A stretch of DNA of 64,000 bases. Origin: JAIBAC01 sp046331095 (GTDB taxonomy: Bacteria; Actinomycetota; Acidimicrobiia; UBA2766). Position numbers and translations under genes: made by a program. Within the stretch, counting starts at the first letter, position 1, and the number at the start of each line of letters is the position of its first letter. The notes below the pieces were generated by a model, which was not told where the DNA came from, ran no database searches, and was given only the letters and a program-made list of their open reading frames with translations. The stretch spans positions 620,001 through 684,000 of the forward strand of contig JAXLRM010000003.1 in NCBI GenBank assembly GCA_046331095.1, written 5' to 3'. Shown here in pieces: positions 1 to 7,927 of this stretch.

Positions 1-1
1 C

Positions 2-1687
2 CTGCGCCCCCTCCGGGTCGCACCCCTGGAAGGGGTGTCCGTAGCCGGCGACCTCTTCCTGGAACGCATGGGCGCCGCCGAGGGCGCGACCCCGGACCAG
101 ATGGCGGCGGTCACGGCGATCTGCAGCACGCTCGACGGCGTTCCCCTGGCGATCGAGCTCGCAGCGAGCCGGGCACGTTCGGTGCCGATAGGGGAACTCG
201 TGCAACGGGTGCACAGCCTCGACCGGGTCCTGCGCGACACCGCTGCGACGACGCGCCGACACTCGTCGCTGCACGAGGCCCTGCAATGGTCCATAGACCT
301 CCTGTCGCCGGAGACCCGCCGCGTGCTCGACCGCATGTCGGTGTTCCAGGGCGGAGCGACGCTCGACACGGTCTTGGCGCTCTGTTCGGACGAGTTCGAC
401 CAGTGGACCGTGGTCGACGCCCTCGACGAGCTCGTCGAGGCGAGCCTGCTCGATCTCGATCCCTTCGACGAGAGTGGCCGTTACCGAATGCTCGACACCG
501 TCAAGGCGCATGCCGCCAAGCGGCTCTCCGACAGCGGCGAGGCCGGCGAGAGCCTGTCGCACCTCGCCGACCACATGGTCGCCCTCGCCGGCGAGGCCAT
601 GGTTGGGGTGCGCAGCCCCGACGAGGCGCACTGGGTCGGCGTGATCTCCGCCGAGCTCGCGAACATCCGCACCGCGCACGACCACTTGCTCGCGGTCGGG
701 GACCTGGACCGCCAGGTCCGCCTGGTCGCGCCGCTGATCAACTTCGGGATCGTGCAGGCGTTCGACGAGATCCTGGCAATGGCCAGGCGGACCGCCGAGG
801 CCGCCGGCACGGTCCCCGTCCCCGGGCTCGCGCGCATCGGCACGATGGCGGCCTGGCTCGCCCTGCGGGCACTGGACCACGACGCCACCGCACGCTTCCT
901 CGCGCTCGCACGAACCTCGGCAGGCGAGGACCCTGCCGCGGACGCCGAGGCGCTCCAGGTTGCCGCTGTGGCGGCGTACTTCTCGGGCGACTTCGTCGCA
1001 GGCAAGGCCTTCAACGACGCGGGTGCCGCAACCGCCCGCGCCGGAGGGGATGCCCACGGCGAGGCGATGAACCTCGGTCTCGTCGTGCAGATGCAGGGCC
1101 TGAACGGCAATCCCCGCGGCTGGCACGAGATCGCCGACCACGTCCTGGCGCTGTCGGAATCCGTCGGATCGCCGAGCATGCTCGCCTGGGGCTACTACAC
1201 ATGGGGGCTGTCACGTCAGCCCGACGACGCGGCCCTCGCGCTCGCTTGGTTCGAGCGTTCCATCCGCGAGGCGGACTCCGTCAGAGCGTTGTTCTACGGA
1301 GACCTCACACGCCGGTCCCTGGGACAGCTCCTCGAGGGCCTCGACACGGCCAGTGCCTTGCGCGTCGGGGTTCGCACGTTGGCGTCCCAGCTCGACGCGG
1401 GCGAGCAGTTCCAGCTCGGCATCTCGCTGCCCTGGTTCGTGACCCTGCTCGCCAGGCTTCACCTGTACGAGGCTGCGCTCGTGTTCGACGAGGCCACCTA
1501 CACGCTCGGCAACCGCGTCGCGCACGCGTACAACGCAGAGGGACGGCGCAAGGCGCGTACGACATGCGCGGAACACCTGGCGGCGGAGCACGTCGAGATG
1601 GCGCGTCTGCGTGGGCGCACGATCACGGCGCCGGGCCTCCTTGCCTACGCCGAGTCGTTGCTGGCCTCGCTCGACGCGACCTCGTAG
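2..1687 (+). CDS. C-terminal part of an ATPase-type (AfsR/LuxR-like) transcriptional regulator, 5' truncated by the window
   Basis: The reading frame is already open at base 2 (Leu-Arg-Pro-Leu...) and runs to a TAG at 1687, so the start lies upstream of the window. The residues read like the second half of an NB-ARC/STAND ATPase regulator: the motif GVPLAIELAASRA, then LHEALQWSIDLLSPETRRVL and LDRMSVFQGG, which in this family join the nucleotide-binding domain to a winged helix. About 380 residues of alanine- and leucine-rich helical repeats follow, resembling TPR or BTAD-like sensor repeats. No C-terminal LuxR HTH is visible, so any DNA-binding or cyclase domain must be N-terminal and outside the window. 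The 3' end overlaps the convergent mtaB end by 43 nt. The superfamily is fairly sure; the exact subtype is unknown. Confidence 0.75.
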   Translation: MRPLRVAPLEGVSVAGDLFLERMGAAEGATPDQMAAVTAICSTLDGVPLAIELAASRARSVPIGELVQRVHSLDRVLRDTAATTRRHSSLHEALQWSIDLLSPETRRVLDRMSVFQGGATLDTVLALCSDEFDQWTVVDALDELVEASLLDLDPFDESGRYRMLDTVKAHAAKRLSDSGEAGESLSHLADHMVALAGEAMVGVRSPDEAHWVGVISAELANIRTAHDHLLAVGDLDRQVRLVAPLINFGIVQAFDEILAMARRTAEAAGTVPVPGLARIGTMAAWLALRALDHDATARFLALARTSAGEDPAADAEALQVAAVAAYFSGDFVAGKAFNDAGAATARAGGDAHGEAMNLGLVVQMQGLNGNPRGWHEIADHVLALSESVGSPSMLAWGYYTWGLSRQPDDAALALAWFERSIREADSVRALFYGDLTRRSLGQLLEGLDTASALRVGVRTLASQLDAGEQFQLGISLPWFVTLLARLHLYEAALVFDEATYTLGNRVAHAYNAEGRRKARTTCAEHLAAEHVEMARLRGRTITAPGLLAYAESLLASLDATS

Positions 1688-3111
1688 TCCCCGGCGGTTG
1701 GAGTTTCCGGCGGCCACATGGGGGCGCCGGAGACTCCAAGGTGGCCGTCCTGGTCGCGAGACGCCCCGAGTGCCGAGAGCGGCGCTCCGGTGCCCCATCT
1801 CACCCCCCCGGTCACACCCGCTGTCGATGCCGATTCGACGGCAACGGCGACGACCTCGCCGACGAGGCCTGCCGGACCTGCCGTGGTCACCTTCAGGTAG
1901 TTGCCGGCCGTGCCCGTGAGGGTGGGCCGGACGTGGCTCCGATCCACGCCCCGGTCGCGTTCGGCCTGTTCGATCATCACGTAGAGCTCGCGGCCCACGA
2001 AGCGCGCGCCGAAGGCGGCGGTGAGTCCGTCGCCGATGCGGCGCAAGCGCGCCGACCGGTCCTTCTTGACGTCCTCGGGCACCTGACCGGCACGCCCTGC
2101 AGCCGCCGTGCCCGGGCGTGGTGAGTAACGGAACACGTGCAGCTTGGTGAACCCGATCCGCTCGACGAACTCGGCGGTCGCGGCGAAGTTGGTCTCCGAC
2201 TCGCCCGGGAAGCCGACGAGTACGTCGGTCGTGAGACCCGCATCCGCACCGAGCACATCCCGGGCCCGTCGGGCCACCGCCGCGTACTGCGCCGTGGTGT
2301 AGGGCCGGCCCATCGCGGCGAGGGTCGTGTCGCAACCCGACTGCAGCGGGATGTGCAGGTGCGGGCACACCCGCGCGTCGTCCATGGCGGCCAGCAGCTC
2401 GTCGTCGACCCAGCCGCACTCGATCGACGACAGCCGCAGCCACCGAAGGCCGTCGACCTCGGCGAGGACGCGCCGAACGAGTCCGGCGAGTCGGGGTCTC
2501 CCGTCGGTGTCGAGGCCGTACTTGCCGAGGTGCACGCCGGTGAGGGTGACCTCGGCGGCACCGGCGGCGACCTGTGCACGGACGCCGTCCACGACCACGT
2601 CGCCGGAGCGGCTCGAGAGGACACCTCGCGTCTGAGGGATGATGCAGAAGGTGCAGGCCTCGTCGCATCCTGTCTGGACCTTGAACGCCTGCCGCACCAC
2701 CGCGCCGCCTCCCTCGGCACTCTCGGTCACCGTGTGGGCCAGCCCGCCGAGGCCGGACACCGTCGCGGCGAGGTGGTCCTTGTCCTTGTTGGCGACGACG
2801 GCGACCACCCCGGGCAGCTCCTCGCACAACTCGGGGGCAGCGACGGCGTAGCAGCCCGTCACCACGACGCGGGCCCCCGAGTCCGCCGCGCGACGCACGA
2901 GCTTGCGCGACGACTTGGACGCGTCGCTGGTGACGGTGCACGTGTTGACCACGACGACGTCGTCGGGACCGGCGCCGCGGCCCGGCAGCCCACCGGCGGC
3001 GACGTGCACGTCCGCACGGCGCAGGGCGCGCAGGGTCTCTTCGGACTCGGCCTGGTTGAGCCGGCAACCCAGTGTGAGCAGGTGAACCCTGCCGCCGGAG
3101 CGTCCCGTCAC
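1645..3111 (-). CDS. mtaB: tRNA (N6-L-threonylcarbamoyladenosine(37)-C2)-methylthiotransferase MtaB
   Basis: A radical-SAM methylthiotransferase of 488 residues that would convert t6A to ms2t6A at position 37 of ANN-decoding tRNAs. The N-terminal UPF0004 domain shows its cluster cysteines in TLGCRLNQAESE, VNTCTVTSDASKSSRK and VVVTGCYA. The radical-SAM motif is CDEACTFC, followed by a TIM-barrel region and a C-terminal TRAM-like domain. Start is GTG at 3111, overlapping the stop of the BldD-like gene by 4 nt (GTGA), so the two are probably translationally coupled. In Bacillus subtilis the homologue closes the dnaK operon after rsmE, and the order is kept here with a regulator inserted. The last ~45 residues look unstructured and carry a palindromic repeat in the DNA. 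Confidence 0.9.
   Translation of the reverse strand: MTGRSGGRVHLLTLGCRLNQAESEETLRALRRADVHVAAGGLPGRGAGPDDVVVVNTCTVTSDASKSSRKLVRRAADSGARVVVTGCYAVAAPELCEELPGVVAVVANKDKDHLAATVSGLGGLAHTVTESAEGGGAVVRQAFKVQTGCDEACTFCIIPQTRGVLSSRSGDVVVDGVRAQVAAGAAEVTLTGVHLGKYGLDTDGRPRLAGLVRRVLAEVDGLRWLRLSSIECGWVDDELLAAMDDARVCPHLHIPLQSGCDTTLAAMGRPYTTAQYAAVARRARDVLGADAGLTTDVLVGFPGESETNFAATAEFVERIGFTKLHVFRYSPRPGTAAAGRAGQVPEDVKKDRSARLRRIGDGLTAAFGARFVGRELYVMIEQAERDRGVDRSHVRPTLTGTAGNYLKVTTAGPAGLVGEVVAVAVESASTAGVTGGVRWGTGAPLSALGASRDQDGHLGVSGAPMWPPETPTAGDYEVASSEASNDSA
1698..1739. repeat. 42-bp palindromic unit, family B (TTGGAG...CTCCAA)
   Basis: The arms TTGGAGTTTCCGGCG (1698-1712) and CGCCGGAGACTCCAA (1725-1739) are inverted repeats of 15 bp with one mismatch and a 12-nt loop. 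The unit starts 10 bp after the stop codon of the upstream plus-strand regulator and lies inside the last codons of the convergent mtaB frame. The same TTGGAG/CTCCAA ends and a 42-43 bp length recur at 42145 and 63600. It may end transcription from the plus strand. There is no T-run. Confidence 0.6.
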
Positions 3112-3593
3112 AGGCTCAGAGGCTGGTGCACCACCCCGAGGTGTTCGAGCCGCTCCTCGAGATCGTCAGGGGTCATCTCGAACAGGCACGAGAGCGCACG
3201 CAGGTCGTCTCTCCTGATAGTGAGGACCTTGCCGTTGAAGTCCTGACGCTGTACCTGGATCATCGAAACGTATCGACGCACGGGCTCGTACTCGGTCTCG
3301 TCGAGCTCGTGGAGGCGCGTGAGGTCGAGGGCCACCCCGCCCTGAGTCGGGATCGCGGAGCGCCGCATGCCCGCCTCGGCGGGGAGGAGCTGCTCGGCGG
3401 GGACCTCGTAGAAGATCGCGAGTTTCTGCAGGCGCGGGACCGAGATCGAACGCTCGCCCCGCTCGTACGCGCCGAGGACGGACGCCTTGAACTGGTGCGT
3501 GGACATCATCTCGACGTCTTGGAGCGAGAGGCCCTTCTGCTTCCGGATGTTCCGGAGCCGTTCTCCCACCCGCTGCGCATACGTGAGAGTCAC
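3108..3593 (-). CDS. BldD-like XRE-family regulator with probable c-di-GMP-binding C-terminal domain
   Basis: 161 residues. Residues 8-72 form an XRE-type helix-turn-helix very close in pattern to Streptomyces BldD (GLSLQDVE, VLGAYERGERSISVPRLQKLA, PAEQLLP). The C-terminal part (about 87-155) matches the BldD CTD, which binds tetrameric c-di-GMP through RxD-x8-RxDD: here RQD at 116-118, eight residues, then RRDD at 127-130. BldD has RGD and RQDD, so the spacing and charged residues are kept while two positions differ. Start is GTG at 3593 with GGGAGG about 7 nt upstream. It sits between rsmE (107 nt gap) and mtaB (4-nt overlap). It is likely a global repressor switched by c-di-GMP; a GGDEF-EAL protein is encoded at 20971. 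The family call is strong; ligand binding is inferred. Confidence 0.85.
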   Translation of the reverse strand: MTLTYAQRVGERLRNIRKQKGLSLQDVEMMSTHQFKASVLGAYERGERSISVPRLQKLAIFYEVPAEQLLPAEAGMRRSAIPTQGGVALDLTRLHELDETEYEPVRRYVSMIQVQRQDFNGKVLTIRRDDLRALSCLFEMTPDDLEERLEHLGVVHQPLSL

Positions 3594-3699
3594 CGACGAA
3601 CCTCCCTGCCTCGCCGCCGGGGACCCAGCGCCGGGCCCACCAAATCTTCACGGATAGTGGCGCGCCGGGCACGGTAGTGACAACTTCGACGTGGCGGTC

Positions 3700-4413
3700 C
3701 TACCCGTCAGAGGTCTTCGACCTGCGCTCCTGCGGATCCTGCGCGTCGAGGCCACCGGATGCGGCGACGGCGAGCGCGGCTGCGACCACGGCGGCGGTCT
3801 CGGTCCGCAGCACGCGCGGGCCGAGGCCACAGACGGTCCAACCCGCATCGAAGGCCGCCTCGATCTCGGGTTCGGTGAAGCCTCCCTCGGGGCCTACGGC
3901 GATGTGGCTTGGCTGCAGCCGCATCACCAGCGTGGCACCACCGCGGGCACCGGGGTGCAATACGACGCCCTTGGCGGCTCGCAGTGCCGTCGTGAGATCG
4001 ACCGGTTCGCACACCTCGGGAAGCCACCTGCCGCGGCTCTGCTCGACAGCCGAGCGTGCGATGGCGTCCCAGCGCCGGAGTTTCGCCTCGCGCTGCTCAC
4101 CGCGAGAACACACGAGCGGCCGGATCGACGCCACGCCGAGCTCGGTCGCCTTCTCGACTACGAGGTCGAAGCGGGAGCCCTTGCCGATCGCGGCCCAGAG
4201 AACGACCCGCGGCGGCTCGGGCTTGGTCGACCACGTCCCCACCTCCAGTCCACCCGGTGTGAGCACGGCATCGGCTGCACCGCCCCTGCCGTCTGTGACG
4301 GAGACGCACGCCCCGTCGCGCAGGCGCAGGACCCGCCGGAGGTGACGGTCGACCGCGGGCGCCAGGGTGATCGACGGTCCGCGGGCGTCGACCACGACGT
4401 GGGGCACCCGCAT
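3700..4413 (-). CDS. rsmE: 16S rRNA (uracil(1498)-N(3))-methyltransferase RsmE
   Basis: 237 residues, normal for RsmE, a SPOUT-fold SAM-dependent enzyme that methylates U1498 of 16S rRNA. Visible family features are the N-terminal PUA-like segment with HLRRVLRLRDG, the central KGSRFDLVVEKATELGV, and the C-terminal knot-region motifs AVGPEGGFTEPEIEAA and LGPRVLRTETAAVVA. The ATG at 4413 overlaps the dnaJ TGA by one base (TGATG), so it is co-translated with dnaJ, the same order as in the Bacillus dnaK operon. Confidence 0.93.
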   Translation of the reverse strand: MRVPHVVVDARGPSITLAPAVDRHLRRVLRLRDGACVSVTDGRGGAADAVLTPGGLEVGTWSTKPEPPRVVLWAAIGKGSRFDLVVEKATELGVASIRPLVCSRGEQREAKLRRWDAIARSAVEQSRGRWLPEVCEPVDLTTALRAAKGVVLHPGARGGATLVMRLQPSHIAVGPEGGFTEPEIEAAFDAGWTVCGLGPRVLRTETAAVVAAALAVAASGGLDAQDPQERRSKTSDG

Positions 4414-5528
4414 CAGCGGAACACGTTGCGGATCCGGCTGATCATGCCGGGTGTGTCCGTGTTCTCTCCCCGGATCTCGGCGAGGCGGCGCAGGAGCTCC
4501 TCCGATTCGTCATCGAGGTTCGCGGGCGTCTCGACGAGGAGCGTGACGATGAGATCGCCGTTACCCGCGCCGCGCAGGTGCGGTACGCCTTGGCCGCGGT
4601 AGCGGATCCGCTCCCCGGTCGTGGTCCCCGGCATGACGTCCACCTCGACCTCGTCACCGGTGAGGGTCTCGAACACGACTCTCCCGCCGAGCGCGGCGGT
4701 CGTCATCGGCACGGACAGGTGCCGGTGCAGCTCGTCGCCGTCGCGGAGCCAGCCCTCGGGTGGTGTGGCGACGTGGAAGCGCACGTACAGGTCACCGGCG
4801 CCTCCCCCGCGTCTGCCGACGTCGCCGCGCCCGCTCATCCGCAGGCGTGCACCCTCGTCGACACCGGCCGGGACGTTGATCGCCAGGTGCTCGACCCTCG
4901 CGCTCCTGCCCTCGCCACGGCATTCCGGGCACGGGGAGGCGATGTGCTTGCCGGTGCCCTGACAGGCCGAGCAGGGCCCCGCCGTGACCATCTGGCCCAA
5001 CATCGTGCGGCGGACGTGCTGGACCTCGCCGCGGCCACCACACGTGGAGCAGAGAGCTGCTTCGGTTCCGGGGGCGGCACCGGTCGCCTCGCACGTCTCG
5101 CAAGCTGCGCGCACGCGCACGGCGACGTCGCGCTCGGTCCCGTAGACGGCCTCTACGAAGCTCAGCTCGACGTCGACACCGATGTCCGCTCCGGGCTCGG
5201 GTCCGCGCGGCCCCCCGAAACCTCCCCCGAAGGGGCTGCCACGCCCGAAGGGGTCGCCGCCGAAGATGGTCTCGAAGAGGTCGCCGATGCCGAATCCCGC
5301 ATCGGCGCCGGCACGCCCTTCGTCGCCGTAGGTGTCGTAGCGGCGCCTGCGGTCCGGGTCGGAGAGGACCTCGTACGCCGCGGTCACCGCCTTGAACTGC
5401 TCCTCGGCCGCGGGATCGTCGGGGTTGGCGTCAGGATGGTGTTCCCGCGCCTTCTGACGGAACGCGCGCTTGATCTCCTCTGACGACGCGTGTGGCGTCA
5501 CACCGAGGATCTCGTACAGATCTGCCAC
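4413..5528 (-). CDS. dnaJ: Molecular chaperone DnaJ (Hsp40)
   Basis: About 371 residues with the full type I layout: J domain (residues ~2-65) with the HPD tripeptide in REHHPDANP, a Gly/Phe-rich linker (GDPFGRGSPFGGGFGG), four zinc-binding CxxCxxxG repeats (CETCEATG, CSTCGGRG, CSACQGTG, CPECRGEG) and the C-terminal substrate-binding domain. The first zinc motif has Ala for the usual Gly. The start is set at GTG 5528 because AGGAG lies 5 nt upstream; a GTG two codons earlier (5534) is possible. It lies 34 nt after hrcA and is followed by rsmE with a 1-nt overlap. It stimulates DnaK ATPase; dnaK and grpE are not in this cluster. Confidence 0.95.
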   Translation of the reverse strand: MADLYEILGVTPHASSEEIKRAFRQKAREHHPDANPDDPAAEEQFKAVTAAYEVLSDPDRRRRYDTYGDEGRAGADAGFGIGDLFETIFGGDPFGRGSPFGGGFGGPRGPEPGADIGVDVELSFVEAVYGTERDVAVRVRAACETCEATGAAPGTEAALCSTCGGRGEVQHVRRTMLGQMVTAGPCSACQGTGKHIASPCPECRGEGRSARVEHLAINVPAGVDEGARLRMSGRGDVGRRGGGAGDLYVRFHVATPPEGWLRDGDELHRHLSVPMTTAALGGRVVFETLTGDEVEVDVMPGTTTGERIRYRGQGVPHLRGAGNGDLIVTLLVETPANLDDESEELLRRLAEIRGENTDTPGMISRIRNVFR

Positions 5529-5562
5529 CGTCACTCCTGTGGGTGTGGGCGTCTTGGGCGGA

Positions 5563-6582
5563 TCAGCTGCCGTCCTGCAGGGTCGACTCGAGTTGGTCGG
5601 TCACCGCATGGACCGCCGACATGGCGTGGGTGTAGTCCATCCGCAGGGGACCGAGCAGCCCCAGTGCTCCGGTCGCGTCACCTGCCCGGTAGGGGGCGGC
5701 GACCACCGACATGGCATGCAGGGACGGTACCTCGGAGCCTATGCGCACGACCACACCGAGGCGTTCGCCTTCGACGAGGTGCTGGAGCAGCTCGGCCATC
5801 CTCTGCTGCTCGTCGAGGAGCTCCAGTACCTCTGCCAGCTCGTCCGCGGGACCGAGGACGCCGGCGAGGTGGGCGAGCCCGCCGCTGTAGAGCTCGGACT
5901 CGGCCGCGTCCGCCCGGTCGAGGGCGTCGCGTACCGACCCGAGCACGATCGCCACCTCCGGGTCGGGGTGCTGGACGGCAAGGGCATGCAGCTTCCACTC
6001 CGAAGAGCCGACCAGGTGACGGTTGAGTATCGCGTCGGCGACTGCGATGCGGTCGCTCGCGACGTCGGCCTCGGTCTCGACGGTCACCTTGACCACGCGG
6101 GCCGACCTGGTGACGAGCACGAGGAGGAGACTGCGGGGTTCGAGCATCGTGAGGTGCACCGATGCGAGAGCGGCGTCCTGCCAGTGCGGGGCCAGCACCA
6201 CTGCTACGAGGGATGTGAGGCTCGTGAGGAGCCGTGACGTGCCCGCGAGGAGGCGTTCGACGCCTGCGCCCACCTCGGCGAAGAAGTCACCGATCTCGTC
6301 CTGGTCACGGCTCGGGAGCCGCTTCGCCGACGCCCAGTTGTCCACGTACCAGCGGTACCCGTGTTCGGACGGCACCCTGCCCGCCGAAGTGTGCGGTTGG
6401 GAGATGAATCCGTCGGCCTCCAGTGCCGCCATGTCGTTGCGCACCGTCGCGGACGAGACATCGAGGCCTGATCGGCGTAGGACGGTGGCGGACCCGACGG
6501 GCACGGCGGAGTACACGTACTCCTCGATGATGGCCTTGAGGACGCGTTCCCTGCGCCGGCCCAGTTGGCTCGTGTCTCTCAT
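5563..6582 (-). CDS. hrcA: Heat-inducible transcription repressor HrcA
   Basis: 339 residues from ATG 6582, matching HrcA. The N-terminal winged helix reads RRRERVLKAIIEEYVYSAVPVG and continues SSATVRNDMAALE; GAF-like and dimerisation regions follow. The frame stays open about 62 codons further upstream, but that part is low-complexity Arg/Pro sequence unlike HrcA, so the internal Met is chosen although its ribosome site is weak (GGAGGA is 18 nt away). HrcA normally represses chaperone operons through the CIRCE inverted repeat. I found no TTAGCACTC/GAGTGCTAA pair in the 226 bp upstream. Followed by dnaJ in the same direction. Confidence 0.92.
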   Translation of the reverse strand: MRDTSQLGRRRERVLKAIIEEYVYSAVPVGSATVLRRSGLDVSSATVRNDMAALEADGFISQPHTSAGRVPSEHGYRWYVDNWASAKRLPSRDQDEIGDFFAEVGAGVERLLAGTSRLLTSLTSLVAVVLAPHWQDAALASVHLTMLEPRSLLLVLVTRSARVVKVTVETEADVASDRIAVADAILNRHLVGSSEWKLHALAVQHPDPEVAIVLGSVRDALDRADAAESELYSGGLAHLAGVLGPADELAEVLELLDEQQRMAELLQHLVEGERLGVVVRIGSEVPSLHAMSVVAAPYRAGDATGALGLLGPLRMDYTHAMSAVHAVTDQLESTLQDGS

Positions 6583-6808
6583 GGTCAGTGCCTGCGATCG
6601 TCCTCCGCAGGTTACCAACGACAAGCCGTGTTCCCCGCCGTCGACCCTGCGGCGACTGCCGGTGCCGTGGCCGGGAACCTCGGGGGTGCTTCCACGAGGA
6701 CTCGGTGGCCCAGGCAAGACACGACGGCGAGGCGGAGCGTGCTTCGGTCGAGGAGGCGGAACCAGCATGGGCCGGCGAGGACCGGGGGGACGCCGCGAAC
6801 GTTGTCGG

Positions 6809-7927
6809 TCACGGCACGAGGTCGAGGATCACGGCTCCCGCCACCGCCATGCCCCTCTCGGTCAGGCGCAGGCGCCCTCGGTCGTGAACCACGAGGCCCG
6901 CTCCGAGTAGGTGCGCGGGCACCGCGGCATCGTCGGGCCAGGCGAGCCCCGCGCTGCGACGCAGACCGAGCATGACTGCCTCGTCGCGCCGTTGGGCAGG
7001 GGTGAGAATCTCGATCCCTGCCGTCGGGTCGTCGGATTCCACGTAGGTGCGTGGGTGCCGGTGGTTCCAGCGCCGCTGCCGGGTCGCGGGGTCGTAGCTG
7101 TGGGCACCGTTGCCACAGCCCACGTAGGCCCCACCGCTCCAGTAGCGGAGGTTGTGCAGGCATGGCCTACCCCGCGACCAGTTGCTGATCTCGTAGCGGC
7201 TGTAGCCGGCGGCAGCGAGGCGTTCGCATGCGTGGGCGAGGCGCGTGGCGGCCGTGTCGTCGTCGGGTGCGGGCGCCCTCCCCGACGCCACCGCCCGGCC
7301 AAGGGGCGTCGCGTCTTCGACCGTGAGTGCGTAGCACGAGACGTGGTCGGGACTAACTCTCAACGTGAAGTCAAGCGTCTCCTCCCAGTCGTCGCTCGTC
7401 TCGGTGGGTACCCCATAGATGATGTCGAGGTTGAGTGTTGTCCCCGCGTGCGTGCGTACGTGTTCGATCGCCCGCATCGTGACCTCGGGATCGTGGCGGC
7501 GTTCGAGGAAACCGAGCACGGCGGGCGCCACGGACTGCACCCCGAGGCTCAATCGGTTCGCGCCGGCTTCGACGGCAGCCGCGACGACCTCGGCGTCGGC
7601 CGACTCGGGGTTCATCTCGACGGTGACCTCGGCGGCGGGAGTCCTCGGGACCGCGGCGACGAGGCGGTGGAGCAGCTCCGGGCCGAGCCGCGACGGCGTC
7701 CCGCCGCCCACGAAGACCGACGGTGCGGGTGTTCGGACCCTCTCGGAGATCTCGCGGACGACGCGGGCCACGTAGGCCTCCATGAGGTCGTCGACCTCGC
7801 TGAAGGCCGCGAAGTCGCAGTAGCCGCAGCGGTGCGAGCAGAACGGCACGTGGACGTACACCCCCACTCCGGTCGCGGCCAGTTCGCACCAGGACGTGTC
7901 GGCGGCGTCGGGCTCCGGCGGGCTCAT
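6809..7927 (-). CDS. hemW: Radical SAM heme chaperone HemW (coproporphyrinogen III oxidase-like)
   Basis: 372 residues. The N-terminus has VYVHVPFCSHRCGYCDFAAF, the CxxxCxxC cluster motif of the HemN/HemW radical-SAM family; GGGTPSRLG and the MNPES motif follow, with a HemN C-terminal domain. HemW is a heme-trafficking protein rather than a true oxidase; the HemN-specific N-terminal extension is absent, so HemW is favoured. The ATG at 7927 overlaps the lepA stop by one base (TGATG). A longer open frame to 8065 is only the shadow of lepA. Between its end and hrcA lie 226 bp with no gene. Confidence 0.92.
   Translation of the reverse strand: MSPPEPDAADTSWCELAATGVGVYVHVPFCSHRCGYCDFAAFSEVDDLMEAYVARVVREISERVRTPAPSVFVGGGTPSRLGPELLHRLVAAVPRTPAAEVTVEMNPESADAEVVAAAVEAGANRLSLGVQSVAPAVLGFLERRHDPEVTMRAIEHVRTHAGTTLNLDIIYGVPTETSDDWEETLDFTLRVSPDHVSCYALTVEDATPLGRAVASGRAPAPDDDTAATRLAHACERLAAAGYSRYEISNWSRGRPCLHNLRYWSGGAYVGCGNGAHSYDPATRQRRWNHRHPRTYVESDDPTAGIEILTPAQRRDEAVMLGLRRSAGLAWPDDAAVPAHLLGAGLVVHDRGRLRLTERGMAVAGAVILDLVP

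Noticed and set aside
6583..6768. N-terminal extension of HrcA
   Set aside because: Low-complexity Pro/Arg sequence with no HrcA similarity; normal length is reached from ATG 6582.
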